Notes: generated by a model from the sequence alone, not told the origin. DNA of 64,000 nucleotides from Rheum nobile (GCA_027886185.1 WOAB01000041.1:434001-498000); one strand, 5' to 3'. Positions 34,353-48,100 are shown, counted from the first letter of the stretch. Program-made: numbers and translations.

Positions 34353-34480
34353 TTATGTCTTTTTTAGGGGGGGAAATAACATCAAAGGGCGTCAGGGAGG
34401 GGGGCGTGTGTGGATCAACTGTCGTGAATGCTTCGTATTTAGTACGAAATCCGCGCTTCTCACTTGATCCCCTGATCAGC

Positions 34481-36635
34481 ATTTATATACTAAAGTAAAA
34501 TAAACTAATGTCACATGATACCTCCACATTTAATTTGCCACATGTTATGTTCTCTCTTTTTTTTTTAATAAATTTAATTATATGTTAAAGATTTCTATCA
34601 TAAACATATTACCAATCTTTCCTTATTTAAAAACAAATCAATTAAAAAGATTGCAAATCAATTAGCAAGATTACAAATCAATTATGAATATTACAAATAA
34701 ATTACAAAATATTACAAATGAAAAAAAATTGGACTGAACAACATGTGTCTTCTTCAACAAAGTATAATCGACATAACTCTATTTGAGTTTTCTTCCTATG
34801 GAGACTCTATGGGTTATAGATCTTTTACAGAAGTTGAAAATCAGGGTTAGCTTTTATAAGGTACATAGCATCTGATGATGTAAAGAAGTCAAATCTACTG
34901 AACTATAGACTGCACATTCCATTTGATGATTAAAAAGATCCAATTTTGTATTGATCAAAATGGACAGTTAAATCTGATTCCAACATATCAAACACAATAA
35001 CAAAACGGATGAAACACACATTCAACAATAGAGCAAGTAGCACATTGTTCTGCGAAATTTCAAAATTTATGATTGAAGAACTATTTTTTCTCAAAATTAT
35101 AAAGTATTTCCTTCAGTTTCTTTCTCAAGTTATAATCTATAGACCGACTCGATTAGTAGGTTCATAAAAAATATTGAATTGAACTAAGAAAATAAAATGT
35201 CATAACAAAATTATTCTACAATGAAAAATAAATTTAAACGAATGATTGAAGAATAACTCAAGATGTATATACAAACCTCTGCTAAGGAGTCTTTGTTGTA
35301 GTTTTACATACTATGAATGCGTGATGATAATATTCCTACAATGAGAATTGATTTTGATACATAACACTCCGCACCAGAATTCAATGGTTGGTAGAGCAGT
35401 ATTCACAAAACATTATGCAACACGGTTAAATAACTTATTAGAAAAGAAAAGATTAGCAAAATGTTATATTTAATCAACAAGATTATTTTTTTATATTTTT
35501 AGATAGTTTTTTTATTCAGTATTATCATTTTATTATATGTTAGGTTTTCATTATTATATTTTGATTAAAAATGCTTTCTTCAAAATGTCAGACTACCCAA
35601 AACCATAGACTGGAGAGAGTTTACATCATTGCTATTTCAATCATAAGAAGGTATTTGTCTCTTTGGTTCCATTTAGTTTTGGCTCTTTGTACATTTAGAT
35701 ATGATAATTAATTTTGGTGCTATGGTTTTTTGGATCTTCTCTGTACCATGCTCTCAAGGTCGAATTCGTCTATTCTATTTATATATCTACTATATATACT
35801 AAATTAGAACTTAACTACACAACCCTATCTAATTATTTTTGGTGCTATGGTTTTTTGGATCTTCTCTGTACCATGCTCTCAAGGTCGAATTCGTCTATTC
35901 TATTTATATATCTACTATATATACTAAATTAGAACCTAACTACACAACCCACTAGTTAAACTGTCACACGTAAACCATATCAAAATTCATGTGTTAAATA
36001 TTTTTTTATCGACATATATCTAAATCAAAATCCATTTTTTTGTTATTGTCATTTTTTTCTAGATTTCAAATTCAATGTAGCCATAAACAATCTCATCTAA
36101 ATGATATATTATATATACTAAGATAAATTAAATGTTGCTTTACTTAATAGTATTCAAATATCTCCAAAAGTTTAAGTATATATTATTGTTTGTGGAACAA
36201 CATTATTTCAAAATCAATTTAAATAGTGTTAAAAAACTATGTATTATCATATCTTTTAACTAACTTGTCACACCTTTTTATTTCTAAATTTACAAGGTTA
36301 CCCATTATATGATTGGTTTACAGCTTTGATTTTTAATCTACTATATAATACTAAAGTAAAATCTAGCTAAGACCACTTGTCGTTTTGACATTGCGCTACG
36401 TCATTTTTTTGTCACATGTCTACTACACATCGTGTCACATTAAATTATATTTTTTTCATATTATTATTATTATTATATAAAATATTTTAGATATGATCCT
36501 GATTTACTTTTCAATATATAGATTATTTATTTATTTTATCATAATTTTCTTATTAGATAGAATATATTATTTATTTTTCTAATATTACATTTTTTTAAAT
36601 TTCATTTAATTAATTACATTTTATTCAATTTATTT
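34481..36635. other. AT-rich intergenic DNA, no gene seen
   Basis: About 2.1 kb of AT-rich sequence with no supportable coding frame. The only clear structure is the 125-bp duplication below. Confidence 0.55.
35711..35950. repeat. Near-perfect 125-bp tandem duplication
   Basis: ATTTTGGTGCTATGGTTTTT through AACTACACAACCC occurs twice in a row with about two differences, so the duplication is recent. Confidence 0.95.
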
Positions 36636-36643
36636 ATTTTTAG

Positions 36644-38322
36644 TAGACTTGTACAAGTCTGGGTCCGGCTTTCGGGACGATTTCAACCCGGTTGACTGGG
36701 TCGGTGATGTGATCCTACCTCCCATGACGGCCCAAGACGAGAAAGAAGCCATGAGCCTACGCTCAGAGGGCCTAGTGACAAGGTCTAGGTCCAAAGCCAT
36801 CGTTGCCGCCGTCGTGTCACTTGTTGCACGCGCCGTCACTGGCCAAGGAAGCCCGTACGCCAACCCAAGACTCGTCGTCCTCGCCACCATCGGCATCGAA
36901 ACATCGCGATCTTCGCAGCCGGCATCGCGTGCATCCACTCGCGAGACCATCGACCCTTCGCCGCCGTTCCTCGCGGTGTTTGCATCCATGCCTTCGCCGC
37001 ATTCTTTTTGAGACACTTTCTATATTTGTTATTATTGCTTAGCTTCCTTTTATAGTCATTTCTATTTTAGGGTTTGTGCCTTTTGAATGCTTGCATGGGC
37101 TAGTCCAATAGGCTCGACTCGGCCCATCCGATGTCTCGCCCTAGTATTTAAGTCAAACTATGTTATTTGTTTTAGCACGTTCAATTTTAATCAAGGTTTC
37201 AAGTAGAGTGTTTATCCTCCTTCCCTTGATCGGACGTCACCATCTATCTTGGCATCCCCATTCCCTCCGCTGCCGATGCTACGGCAATTGCTTGAACCTT
37301 CAAGCCAAGTCTTCATTCGCATCTCCCTTCCTTCGCAGTCGACGCTACGACACCAAAGACTTGTCTTTTCAAGTCATTTATCCCTCACCAAATCGATTCC
37401 GCCATCGCTATCCATTCGCCCCATCGATCGCTTCCATCGCGTTCACCATCGCCACCAATTCCATCGCGTTCGCCGTCGCCTTCGACATCGTCTTCGCTGT
37501 TGTGACACTCATCGTGACGCTCAGCCTCGCCGACGTCGCGACCATCTAGACCACCTCCACCGGATTCGCTTCGCAGCACCACCGTGTCCATCTTGTCAAC
37601 CTTTCGTGCAAGACAACGTGACTTCTCGCCCAAGACTAGATCCAAAGGTGTCGCCTTTGACAATTGGCTTGTCATCGGAGGCAAGAATACATCAACTGGC
37701 ATCAGAGCACAGCAGTCTTGTAAGTCACGAACTCAAGTTTACATCTTGTTCACAAAAAATTTCTTGACCCCCATCGTTTGTTTTCATAAGATCTTGAGAA
37801 AAACCAAAGTTTCCATATTTCCATCACCTAATCGGTTTCTACAAGATACTATCTTGGCCGATTTTTTTTCCTTGTTCCCTAAGTTTTGGTGTGTTAGGTA
37901 ATTTGTTATCTTGCATGCTAGAATATTTTGTTTCCTTGTTTGCTAGATTTTGCTTTTTAGTTAAGTTAGCCGAATATGTAAGTAAGCTTTATAGTACATA
38001 ATTAAGTTTTATATTATATAATATATTTAATTATAAACATTATATACTATATTAAGGGTTGAAATTTTGAAATATTATATAATAAGGGCTGAAAATTTAA
38101 TAACTATACATATTTAGAATACTATATAATATATATAAATATATTTTTATTTTTATAATGTTAACCAGGTACCAGGCCGAGCCTCTAGGGCCTAGAGGAG
38201 TGTTTGTGCCCGGCCCGTTTATGTATTGGGCCGGTCATGGCCTGGCCCGGAGGGCCACTATTACTGTCCAAGCCCAGTTTTTAAACCGAGCGTACGGTCT
38301 GAGCCAGACTTGTACATGTCTA
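36644..38322. mobile_element. hAT element copy B (1.68 kb)
   Basis: Ends TAGACTTGTACAAGTCTGG and, inverted, TAGACATGTACAAGTCTGG. Exact 8-bp TSD ATTTTTAG (36636-36643 and 38323-38330). The right subterminal part has GGGCCGGTCATGGCC and TTTTTAAACCG as in copy A. The left rim stops near 36710, where a GC-rich insert begins; the AT-rich hAT body resumes by about 37990. Confidence 0.9.
36705..37790 (+). mobile_element. GC-rich insert in hAT copy B, possible LTR fragment
   Basis: The first part reads, in one forward frame, DVILPPMTAQDEKEAMSLRS then EGLVTRSRSKA, reminiscent of the region before gag or after pol in retroelements, but I cannot place it. Then follow CCTAGTATTTAAGTC, serine/histidine-coding CCATCGC-type repeats, and at 37697 TGGCATCAGAGC, one base off the tRNA-Met primer-binding site. 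This suggests the end of an LTR plus primer site of an otherwise lost retrotransposon. Alternative: captured gene sequence. Confidence 0.4.
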
Positions 38323-38330
38323 ATTTTTAG

Positions 38331-38736
<406 letters not shown>

Positions 38737-38775
38737 ATACCTGAACAATCATCATTCTCGGCGAAGCCATTAAAG

Positions 38776-40291
38776 ATGTCAACTACCGCCGAAGAAAGCT
38801 CAGGCTCCGAGATCATGTTGTTTGGAGTCCGCCTCATCGTCGACTCGATGAGGAAGAGCGTCTCCCTCAACAATCTCTCCCAGTACGTTCATCCTCAGGA
38901 TTCTCCTGTCACTGGATCCGCCAGCAACAAGGATGTCACAGCAGGTTACGCATCCGCCGATGAAGCCACCGCTGTCCACCTTCGCTCTTTGTCTAACTCT
39001 GCCATCGCAGCCAGCCGTGACTGCAAGCGAGGTTGGTTGATTGAGTGATTTCTTGTTTCATCAACTGGTTTGATTTCTTCCTTTCTCTTCTCCATTTTGG
39101 ATTGAGTCTGATACAAATCATATCGAATTTGTGGTTAATTTTTGGATGTTGTGGTTATGATAGAGGTTCCGTGGACAGAGGAAGAGCATAAATTGTTCCT
39201 GCTCAGGCTGCAGAAAGTCGGGAAAGGCGACTGGAGAGGAATTTTGAGAAACTTCGTGAAGACTCGGACTCTGACTCAGGTCGCTAGCCATGCGCAAAAG
39301 TACTTTCTCCGTCGGAGCAATCTCAATCGTCGGCGCCACAAATCTAGCCTATTCGACATCACCACCGATACGGTAATAAATTGTACTCATAGCTTGATCC
39401 AGTTACGTCGAACTCTTGATCTCATTACTTCTATCATTTATGTGATCTCTGTTCCAGCTGATTATTACTATATCTGGCGATCCGAGAAATTTCATCTCGA
39501 TATTCTGATCATTTCGATTTCAGTTGTCATTAGATTGCATCCTATAGAACTTCATATGTCTTCCACTTGATTTACATCTCCACAAACTGAAGTGATGGTA
39601 GACTATTTACAGCTTAATTTCATTAGAAACTGGTTTCCAATATGTAAATCAATCAACAGTTATAGCTGCAACAATTAGGAGAACCAAACTTTGTATCACT
39701 GGAACGAGGAGCAGAATAAAATAGACCCAGACATATTATGGATTCGTTCATTCTGCTCTTTCCAAAACCTAATGAACACCCCAGTGATTCACTTGGTTTT
39801 TCTGCATCTTCTGGCGTTGATATAACTTGATTAATCTCAACTCAGCTCAACTTGATCTACAGCATAGCTCTATCATATAACTTCATTTGGTATCTCTGTG
39901 CTTTTAGGTCCCTGCATCCCCAGCAGACGATCAACACATCAATAAAAATGATACCAGGTCTCAATCACCACAAGGAACTTCCTCCGAGATCTCCATAGTC
40001 AAATTCTCAGTCACACCAACACATCATGTGGCTTCACCTGCCCAAGTTGACCAGGTTATGTTAGAGGAGGCCCATGTAGTGCAAGATTACATGGGCTTTG
40101 ATACTGAGAATGTCGCCGATAAAGTTGTGGAGGATCTTGATCTGAATAGGAGCTCGATGATTGACTCGTCGTCTTTGTCTCTAAACTTGTCGTTGTCTCT
40201 GCCGTCAGGTGGGAGTAATATCCTGAGACAATCGCCTTTCCATTCCACGCCAAGCTTCTTCAGCGGGGATAGCATGATCAGTGTGGGCTGA
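38776..40291 (+). CDS. SHAQKYF-type single-repeat MYB transcription factor (MYB1R1-like), three exons
   Basis: Exons 38776-39031, 39164-39372 and 39908-40291 join in frame (282 residues) across GT-AG introns. Residues about 14-36 hold the family motif IMLFGVRLIVDSMRKSVSLN then NLSQY. Residues about 86-140 are the MYB repeat PWTEEEHKLFLLRLQKVGKG, ending VASHAQKYFLRRSNLNRRR and SSLFDIT. A SLNLSLSLP stretch near the C-terminus is an EAR-type LxLxL repression motif. This class binds I-box/TATCC-like DNA and acts in sugar, stress and growth responses. No N-terminal zinc knuckle, unlike KUODA1. Against the usual family sequence, conserved Ser and Pro are Leu here (RGILRNFV, TRTLTQ), so DNA binding may be altered. 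I chose the ATG at 38776 because upstream frame only spans the CT tract. Nuclear. Confidence 0.88.
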
Positions 40292-41364
40292 AGCCTCGAG
40301 GTTGAAGGTGAGGGGGAGAAAGCATTTCGTTTTGAGTACTCTTACTAATGGATTATGACAACTTCTGCAATGTACAAAGTGTAAAATGTCGCCCTGTTCT
40401 TTGTTTGTTTTCCCCTTGATGCTCTAATGCTACTGCTATTACACAACTATGATGACCCTCTAAATTAATCTTATGGAAATATATTTGTTTGTTTGGTGTG
40501 TCTGTTTTTGGGAATAATCTTAAGAACTCAATTCAAAGCAATCAATAGCACCAAGTTCTTCTCCCTATTTTCCTTGAATTCAGTTTCAGATTGATGGCAA
40601 ATATGGGTTCATGGCACCCCATCTTAAGCATGAAATATCATCCATGTGATATGGTCAGAAAAAGTAGTCAGGCATGCAAGATAGTTTGCTTTGTATTTTT
40701 TGGCTTTTTTAGGACCTGCACTTCAAGAAGAGTATTTCCTTTTATGTCCTCAAATTTCTTAGCTGGTTTTAAGATTATATAGCTTTATAGAATTTTTACA
40801 GTACCCTATGTTGAATTTGGGAGTTTCATGTTTTGGAGATAAGGACAATTTTGATCAAGATGTAAACACCATGATTATTTTCTTTTAACTTGCAATGCAG
40901 CTCCCTCTAAGAAATCAGAGTAGCTCAATGATGATTTAAGCAATGGCCCGTCGAGGGAAATAGGCATTTCATCAAGTGAAGGCTCTAATGCTTTGGTTGT
41001 TGATTGTCCTTGATCAATTAAATGGTTGTGCAAAGAATTTGGAGCACCTGAAGCTAACTTCACTCCTGATGTTTTTGCTCTTACTATTGCAGATTATGGG
41101 CTTCAATCTACCAGCAGAAAGATACGACGCTCACCATTGCTCTTGGCTAGTGTTGTCCTGCTCTGGAAAAAAGAATAAAGGATGATAATCCTCACCCCGT
41201 TGTAGTGTTGTGTAGCTTGTTATTCTTATGTGGAAATTTTTCTTGTGTGTATAGCCGAATAATTTGTAAAAACCTTATATTTGTCAATGTCTAAATACAT
41301 AATCACCCCATTGTGGTGTTGTGTAGTTTGTTATTGTTATTGTTATGTGGAAATTGTCTCGAAA
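40292..41364 (+). other. MYB 3' region and an unrecognised exon-like piece
   Basis: The 3' untranslated part presumably ends within 40300-40500. At about 40900-41180, forward frames show an exon-like stretch (LCKEFGAPEANFTPDVFALT, IADYGLQSTS, IRRSPLLLASVVLLWKK) with stops in its first half. I do not recognise it; it looks like a decayed gene fragment. Confidence 0.35.
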
Positions 41365-42125
41365 AAAAAATCATGAACCTGAAAGAGAAAAGTCATAAAC
41401 CTACAAAAGAACAGTCATGGACCTGAATGATCATTGACATGAACCTGCAAGTTAAAACTTATGAACCTATAAGATAAAACTTATTAAACTACAAGATAAA
41501 AAACTCATGAACCTACAAGATAAAAAAACTCAAGAACCTCAGAAAAAATCCATAACCCTATAAAACAAAACTAATGAACCTATAAGACAAAACTCATGAA
41601 CCTGCTAGTTAAAACTCATAAACTTGCAAGTTAAACCTCATGAACCTATAAGATAAAACTTATTAAACAACAAGATAAAAAAACTCATGAACCTGCAAGA
41701 TAAAAAAACTCAAGAACCTCAGAAAAAACCCATGAACCTGTAAAACAAAACTAATGAACCTATAAGATAAAACTCATGAACCTGCTAGTTAAAACTCATG
41801 AACCTGTAAGTTAAAACGCATGAACCTATAAGATAAAACTTATTAAACTACAAGATAAAAAACTCATGAACCTGCAAGATAAAAAAAACTCAAGAACCTC
41901 AGAAAAAACCCATGAACCTGTAAAACAAAACTAATGAATCTATAAGACAAAACTCATAAACCTGCTAGTTAAAACTCATGAACCTTAGAAAAATCTCATA
42001 AACTTGTAAAATAAAACTCATGAACCTATACGCCATAACTCATGAACCTACAAGTTAAAACTCGTGAACCTACAAGTTCAAATGCATGAACCTACAAGGA
42101 AAAACTCATGAACCTGCAAGATTAT
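41365..42125. repeat. About 180-bp tandem repeat made of AACTCATGAACCTGCAAG words
   Basis: Three to four higher-order units of roughly 180 bp, each composed of about nine short words of 18-22 bp (AAAACTCATGAACCTGCAAG and variants). The low-complexity style resembles foldback interiors elsewhere in the window. Confidence 0.85.
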
Positions 42126-42703
42126 CGGCTTAAACTTCTCTTGTAGGGTTTATCAACCTCTAGATCTATGCACCTAGCCAAACACACAAAATACTAAATT
42201 CTGGATATAGACGTTAGCAACAGAATTCCATCTCCAATGTGGAAAAAAACACTTACAAAGACATTAAATTCCTAGACAAGAATTGAGAACGATATAGCTC
42301 CAAGACTTCACTAGAAGTATAGTGTAAATGGAGACAACAAGAATACCAAAATGGAATTGGACTATAGATGGATGGATGAGAAAGGTAGGAAATTTTCTGT
42401 ATAGAGTTATTCAAATTAAAACATTAGAAGGAGGTAAACTGTAAAATATGATAGCTAAATAAGATATTTTACTTCCTTGTAAGTTCTTAGAGAACTGGAA
42501 AATTAGTTTGCCAGTAGCACTTGACGTGCTATAGATAGGAAAGATAAAGTACGAGGACAGCTGATCACATAAACAAAATAACTGACCTAAAATGAGGCCA
42601 CGCACTAAAGTGGAATCATTTCAGCTGGAGTCAATTCCAGGCCCCCAAAATGAGAGCCTCTTGATGTCCTGCTTCGAGACAATGTAAGTTTTTATAAGTT
42701 TAT
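42126..42703. other. Left flank of the Athila element, no gene recognised
   Basis: I looked here on the reverse strand for the missing RBP45/47 exons (the gene lies across the Athila insertion) and found no RRM motif. The last 5 bp are the TSD TTTAT. Confidence 0.5.
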
Positions 42704-44032
42704 TGATAGGTGCAATTTAGTGCACCTTAACTAGTGACTTTTGACACATATTAGATGGAGTTTAAGTGGAGAATTAGGCTAAGTCTGTTACTTAGGAGAA
42801 GAGTTGGAGTTGTACAGACTTGGAGGTTTTGTAGCCTAATGAAGGGAGTTGGAGATGTTGAAGAAGATCTGCTCAGAGCTAAGGGAGAAAACTACCTCGC
42901 TTGGTAGTACGTTGGAGCAGATGAAGGATGAAGAAGTTGCCAGCATCGCCCCGCGGCACTGTCACCGCCCCGCGGTGAAGATCCTTAGGAGAAGCACCTC
43001 GCGCCAGAAGAAGCCACCGCATCGCGGTGGAGCATTACCGCTTTGCGGTGGAATGAAGACCGCGTGGCTGACGTGTGCTGTTATTTCCTATTTTGATATT
43101 TTATACTTTATGTTTTAGTTTTATATTATTTTCCTTATTTCGGTTATTAGGTCAACTTCGAGAAACCTATATAAGGTCTTTTCGTTAGTTTTGAGAACGG
43201 GCAGATAGTTATGTTCTTCTTCCTTAATATAATTTCTAGGTTTTTCAAGTAATGGATAGCTAAACATTCTTGTTTCGCTAGACGATTGAAGCACTACAAT
43301 GAATTGGTTGTGAGATTTATATTTCCTTGTTCTATATCTTATTAAGTTGGATTGATTCTCTCGATTGAATTGATTATTGATTTATGTTGGTTTACCTAGA
43401 GTTGCTAACTAGGTCTTTCGACATTTATCATATTGCTAGGATTGCATATAGGGGTTCCGAGTGCATATCTAGTGGCAAACACGTTTGTGCGTATAGGGGT
43501 TCCGAGCGTATATTTGTGTGTGAGAGTCAATTGTATGTTAAGTAGGGGAGTGAGTACTTGTACGTCTTTCTACTTGCATGTGTCCTATATCCTTGTGTGT
43601 ATTGCTATTGCTGTGTTGGTGTTAAAGTACGTTGACAACTGTGAGAATCAGTTGTGCTTTATCATTGGCATAGTAATAAGTCTATCGACAATTGTGAGAA
43701 TCGATAGTATTCACGATCAGGGTGGGAACAATGATAAGATAGTAAAAGAACTTGGAAAGATAGTTTTCAGTGATCAACCGATTGCATTGTGGTGTGGATA
43801 TTTATCTGGTGGAATACTTTCTCTCATCATATTTCATCTCTTGTCATTAATTGCATGTTTGTTTACGTTACGATTATTCTAGACAAAACCCCCCGTTACT
43901 TGTTGATCATACATAATTGCGTACAGATAACCGACTCCCTGTGGGATCGACCTTGACTTACTTGCTATACTCTTTAGTAGGTGAATTGAGATTATTTTGA
44001 CAGGAAAACGACACCGGTTTTCGGCCTCGTCA
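42704..44032 (+). repeat. Athila 5' LTR
   Basis: 1,329 bp, TG...CA. Contains five CACCGC-CGCGGTG words at 42944-43051. No protein. Short frames (for example at 42849 and 43433) are repeated in the 3' LTR and are not genes. Confidence 0.97.
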
Positions 44033-44036
44033 AATT

Positions 44037-44054
44037 TGGCGCCGTTGCCGGGGA
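44037..44054 (+). other. Athila primer-binding site (tRNA-Asp)
   Basis: TGGCGCCGTTGCCGGGGA, four bases after the LTR, complementary to the 3' end of plant tRNA-Asp(GTC). This primer is typical of Athila. Confidence 0.9.
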
Positions 44055-44169
44055 GTCAAATTTTATGTTTGTGATTATTTGTGATTGACTGCCGTGTGGA
44101 TCTATCTTACGATCCATACTTTTACTACTGATTCGCTACTTGTTGAATTTCTTACAGAGACAGGTACGA

Positions 44170-45162
44170 ATGGCGCAAACACTCCGCCAATGGACTGAAC
44201 AGAATCTGGTACAGCAGCCCTTGGCTGTGACTATTCCACCCCTGGCTGACGGGGTCAAGTTTGAGCTTAAACCAGGAGCAATTCGGTTGCTACCAAAATA
44301 TTATGGAAGAAGTGGAGAGGATCCCATTCTCCACCTGAACAAGTTCCACACCATTCTGATGAGCATTAAACCCACCGATGTCACTGAGGACCAGATCAAA
44401 ATGAGAGCCTTTGGGTTCACTCTAAAGGATGAGGCTGAAGATTGGTACTATCATCTACCTGGAAGGAGTGTAGACTCCTGGACTAAGATGCACAAGGTTT
44501 TCCTTGCCCGTTATTTTCCCGCTCAGATGGCAAACGCTTTGAAAAGGGAGATCACAGGCATCGAACAAGGCAAAGATGAGGTACTCTATGAATATTGTCA
44601 GCGGTTCGATCGACTCTGCACGAGTTGCCCATTCCACGGTTTTGATACGAAGTCTCTGGTGCTTTATGTTTACAACGGGCTGAATGACATTGAACGAAGA
44701 ATGATTGATGCCTCTTGTGGTGGTAGCATCCTCAATCTGACTCTGAATGTCGCCATGGCCACGCTTAAAGAGATGGCTGAAGGTACAAGGGAATATTCTG
44801 AACCCCCGAGAACCATGCTAGTTGGTGCCATCAGCTCCCATGACTCGCATATATCACAAGAGATTGCTTCTTTGAGGGAAGTAATTGTGGGGATGGGAAG
44901 GCAAACCACAGATACCACCACTGCTGAGAGCTACGAGCCCATTGAAACACGACAGCTTTGCATTGATGATCCACCAACTGCTCACAGCCCCTCTTCGACC
45001 GCAGCGATTCTCCATACCCTAACCCAACACTTTGCAACACATGTGGAGAAAACTGAGACTACTTTCCAGCGGATAGCAGAGTTCATGACCGACTTCAAGG
45101 ATGTGGTCGTTGAGCTACGAAAAGAGAGAAGGCAAGATGCTGCAAACGCAGTAACCCTATGA
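44170..45162 (+). CDS. gag: Athila gag protein
   Basis: 330 residues from ATG 44170. It matches the retrotransposon gag family: FELKPGAIRLLPKYYGRSGE near the N-terminus, DQIKMRAFGFTLKDEAEDWY, then FLARYFPAQ and YEYCQRFDRLCTSCPFHGF. It forms the capsid-like particle that packages element RNA. No CCHC zinc knuckle is seen. It ends at TGA (45160-45162), but the frame continues open into pol with SGKEL right after the stop. Relatives have arginine in this TLxSGKEL motif, so the TGA most simply reflects a CGA to TGA (CpG) change; gag and pol would otherwise be one frame. Confidence 0.92.
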   Translation: MAQTLRQWTEQNLVQQPLAVTIPPLADGVKFELKPGAIRLLPKYYGRSGEDPILHLNKFHTILMSIKPTDVTEDQIKMRAFGFTLKDEAEDWYYHLPGRSVDSWTKMHKVFLARYFPAQMANALKREITGIEQGKDEVLYEYCQRFDRLCTSCPFHGFDTKSLVLYVYNGLNDIERRMIDASCGGSILNLTLNVAMATLKEMAEGTREYSEPPRTMLVGAISSHDSHISQEIASLREVIVGMGRQTTDTTTAESYEPIETRQLCIDDPPTAHSPSSTAAILHTLTQHFATHVEKTETTFQRIAEFMTDFKDVVVELRKERRQDAANAVTL

Positions 45163-48100
45163 AGTGGCAAGGAACTACATGTCGTCCCTATTGCTGATCA
45201 GGACGACCGAGCTGAGATTGAGATTGTTGAAGAGTCAGTATCACCGCCCCGCGGCAGTTCTCACCGCAACGAGGTGGTAGCTCCCAGTGTTCCTACACCA
45301 TTATCACCGCCTCGTGGCGACCCTCACCGCCCCGCGTTGAACTCACCGCCCCGCGGTGAAAGCCCAGAACTCGTAGATCTTCCTGACGAGGAGGTGGATA
45401 CCTATGTACGGCCCAACTTTCCTCCTCTTGGATCTGAGAAATCACCTGCACCCTTTCCAGAAGCACTCAAGGAAAGGAGAGTTATTGATGACAAGGATCT
45501 CTTTGATACTTTCAGTAAGTGTGAGGTGAATATCCCACTCCTCAATCTTGTCAAGAGTGTACCAAAGTACGCTAAATTCCTGAAGGAGCTATGCACAGTA
45601 AAGAGGAATCAGAAGCTGAAAGGAAAGGAGAAAGTCAAGGTCAGCGAACGCGTCTCTGCTGTATTCCAGCGCTTGCCAAAGAAATGCGGAGATCCAGGCA
45701 TGTGGAGCATTCCTTGCACCATCGGGAACACCAGGTTTGAGAAAGCTATGCTTGATCTAGGCGCCTCCATCAATGTGCTGCCCTATTCTCTCTATGAATC
45801 CCTCGGACTTGGACCTCTACAGGAAACAGGTATTGTGATTCAATTGGCTGACCGGTCTAGTGTCTATCCTAGGGGAGTCATAGAGGATGTCCTTGTTATG
45901 GTCGATAAGTTGATATTCCCTGCAGATTTTTATGTCTTAGATATGGAAACAGATGCAAAGGCAACTCCTATACTGTTAGGTAGGCCATTTTTGAAAACTG
46001 CTAAGACTAAACTTGATTTGCAAAGTGGGACACTTTCCATGGAATTCGATGGGGAGAGGGTAGAATATAATATCTATGAAGCAATGAAATACCCCAAAGA
46101 AGACCATTCTCTGTGTTCCATTGATGTGATCAATTCCATTATGCAGGAGGTCTTTGATATTTCTGGTTCTGACGAGTTGATGTCTATTGTTGAAAATAAT
46201 TTGGATTCCTCCTATGAGGAATATTCTTTACCCTCTAACATGCAGGAAGCCATCGCTCATCTAGACACTCATGGTAAGTACTCTACATATCCTTTGGGCA
46301 TTGGCCCCATCTTACTAAACCCGAGTGAAAGGCTCGTTCCTTCTGTTGAACAGGCCCCAGAGATCGAATTGAAGCCGCTGCCGGACCATCTCAAGTGCGC
46401 CTTTCTTAGAGCCAAAGACACTTTGCCAGTCATTCTGTCCAGCAAGCTCTCTGCAGATCAAGAGATGAAGCTTTTGGACGTGCTCAGGGAGCACAAAACC
46501 GCTATTGGATGGACCATTGCAGACATAAAAGGGATAAGTCCCTCGACTTGTATGCACCGGATTTTACTTGAGGACGGAGCTAAACCGTCTAGGCAGCCAC
46601 AGAGACGGCTAAATCCTCCAATGATGGAAGTGGTGAAGAAAGAAGTGCTCAGACTACTCAAAGCTGATATGATCTTCCCTATTTCGGATAGCCAATGGGT
46701 AAGTCCAACCCAGGTTGTCCCTAAGAAAGGAGGGATTACTATAGTGGAGAATCAAGATGGAGAACTAATCCCCACCAGGACTACCACAGGATGGAGGGTA
46801 TGCATTGATTACCGTAAGCTGAATGCGGTAACTCGGAAGGATCATTTTCCCCTGTCCTTCATTGATCAAATGCTAGAACGCCTTGCTGGGCGACCCTACT
46901 ATTGCTTCCTGGACGGATATTCAGGATATTTCCAGGTGGCCATTGCACCAGAGGACCAAGAGAAAACCACTTTTATATGTCCCTTTGGCACTTTTGCATA
47001 CCGCAGAATGCCATTCGGATTGTGTAACGCACCCGGTACATTTCAACGATGTACGGTTAGTATCTTCTCTGACTATGTTGAGAAATTCATTGAGGTATTT
47101 ATGGATGATTTCACGGTGCATGGCACTAGCTTTGATTCATGTTTAGACCATTTGGCACTTGTGCTTAAAAGATGTGTTGATACCAATTTGGTTTTAAACT
47201 TTGAAAAATGTCATTTTATGGTGGAACAAGGAATAGTCTTGGATCATATTGTTTCTGCTAGGGGTATTGAAGTCGATAAGGCAAAGATTGATGTAATTCA
47301 GTCTTTGCCTTATCCTACTAATGTGCGTGAAGTGCGTTCCTTTTTAGGTCATACAGGTTTCTACCGCAGATTTATTAAGGACTTCTCGAAGATATCTTCA
47401 CCCCTCTGCGAGCTTTTGAAGAAGGAAGTGACCTACGTATTCACAGATGAGTGCAAGAAAGCGTTTGACTGCCTGAGAGAACGCCTGACAAGCACACCCA
47501 TTATTCAGGCACCTGACTGGTCTCGCCCATTTGAGATCATGTGTGACGCCAGCGACTATGCAGTAGGAGCAGTTCTAGGACAGAAAGTGGGACGGGCATC
47601 CCACGTGATTCATTACGCATCCATGACTCTGAATGGAGCCCAGAGGAACTACTCCACCACTGAGAAAGAGATGTTGGCTGTCGTTTTTGCCTTGGAAAAG
47701 TTTAGGCAATACCTCTTGGGAGTCAAGGTGATTATCTACACAGATCACGCTGCTCTTCGTTACCTAATGACGAAGAAAGAAGCAAAGCCAAGATTAATCC
47801 AATGGGTTCTTCTCCTTACTGAATTTGATGTGGAAATCCGTGACAAGAAGGGAGCAGAGAATCTCGTAGCGGATCACCTAAGCAGACTCGTCCATGAGGA
47901 AGATAAACCTGGAGAACAGAGCCCCATACATGGCACCTTCCCAGATGATACACTGTTCATACTCGAAGGCAGTTCAGAGAACACGCACCGCCCCGCGGTT
48001 CCCACCACCGCGACCCGGCGAGCTGTATACAGTATGCAGTTGGAGAAACTACCGCCCCGCGGTGATGACCACCGCGACGCGGCGATTAGATTACTTGAGA

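Larger units (their letters stand above)
33401..34480. mobile_element. Probable foldback-type element rich in GTTCATATGTAAC words
   Basis: Tandem-like words GTTCATATGTAACATGCAC (33840-34150) and, at the right edge, GAATGCTTCGTATTTAGTAC with CTCACTTGATCCCC, related to the AAATACGAAG edges of the elements at 27040 and 56008. A tRNA-like remnant lies on the reverse strand near 34290-34352. No coding region. Boundaries are uncertain. Confidence 0.45.

Noticed and set aside
42849..43882. Open frames inside the LTR (89 and 149 residues) as genes
   Set aside because: They recur in the 3' LTR and have no conserved domain.
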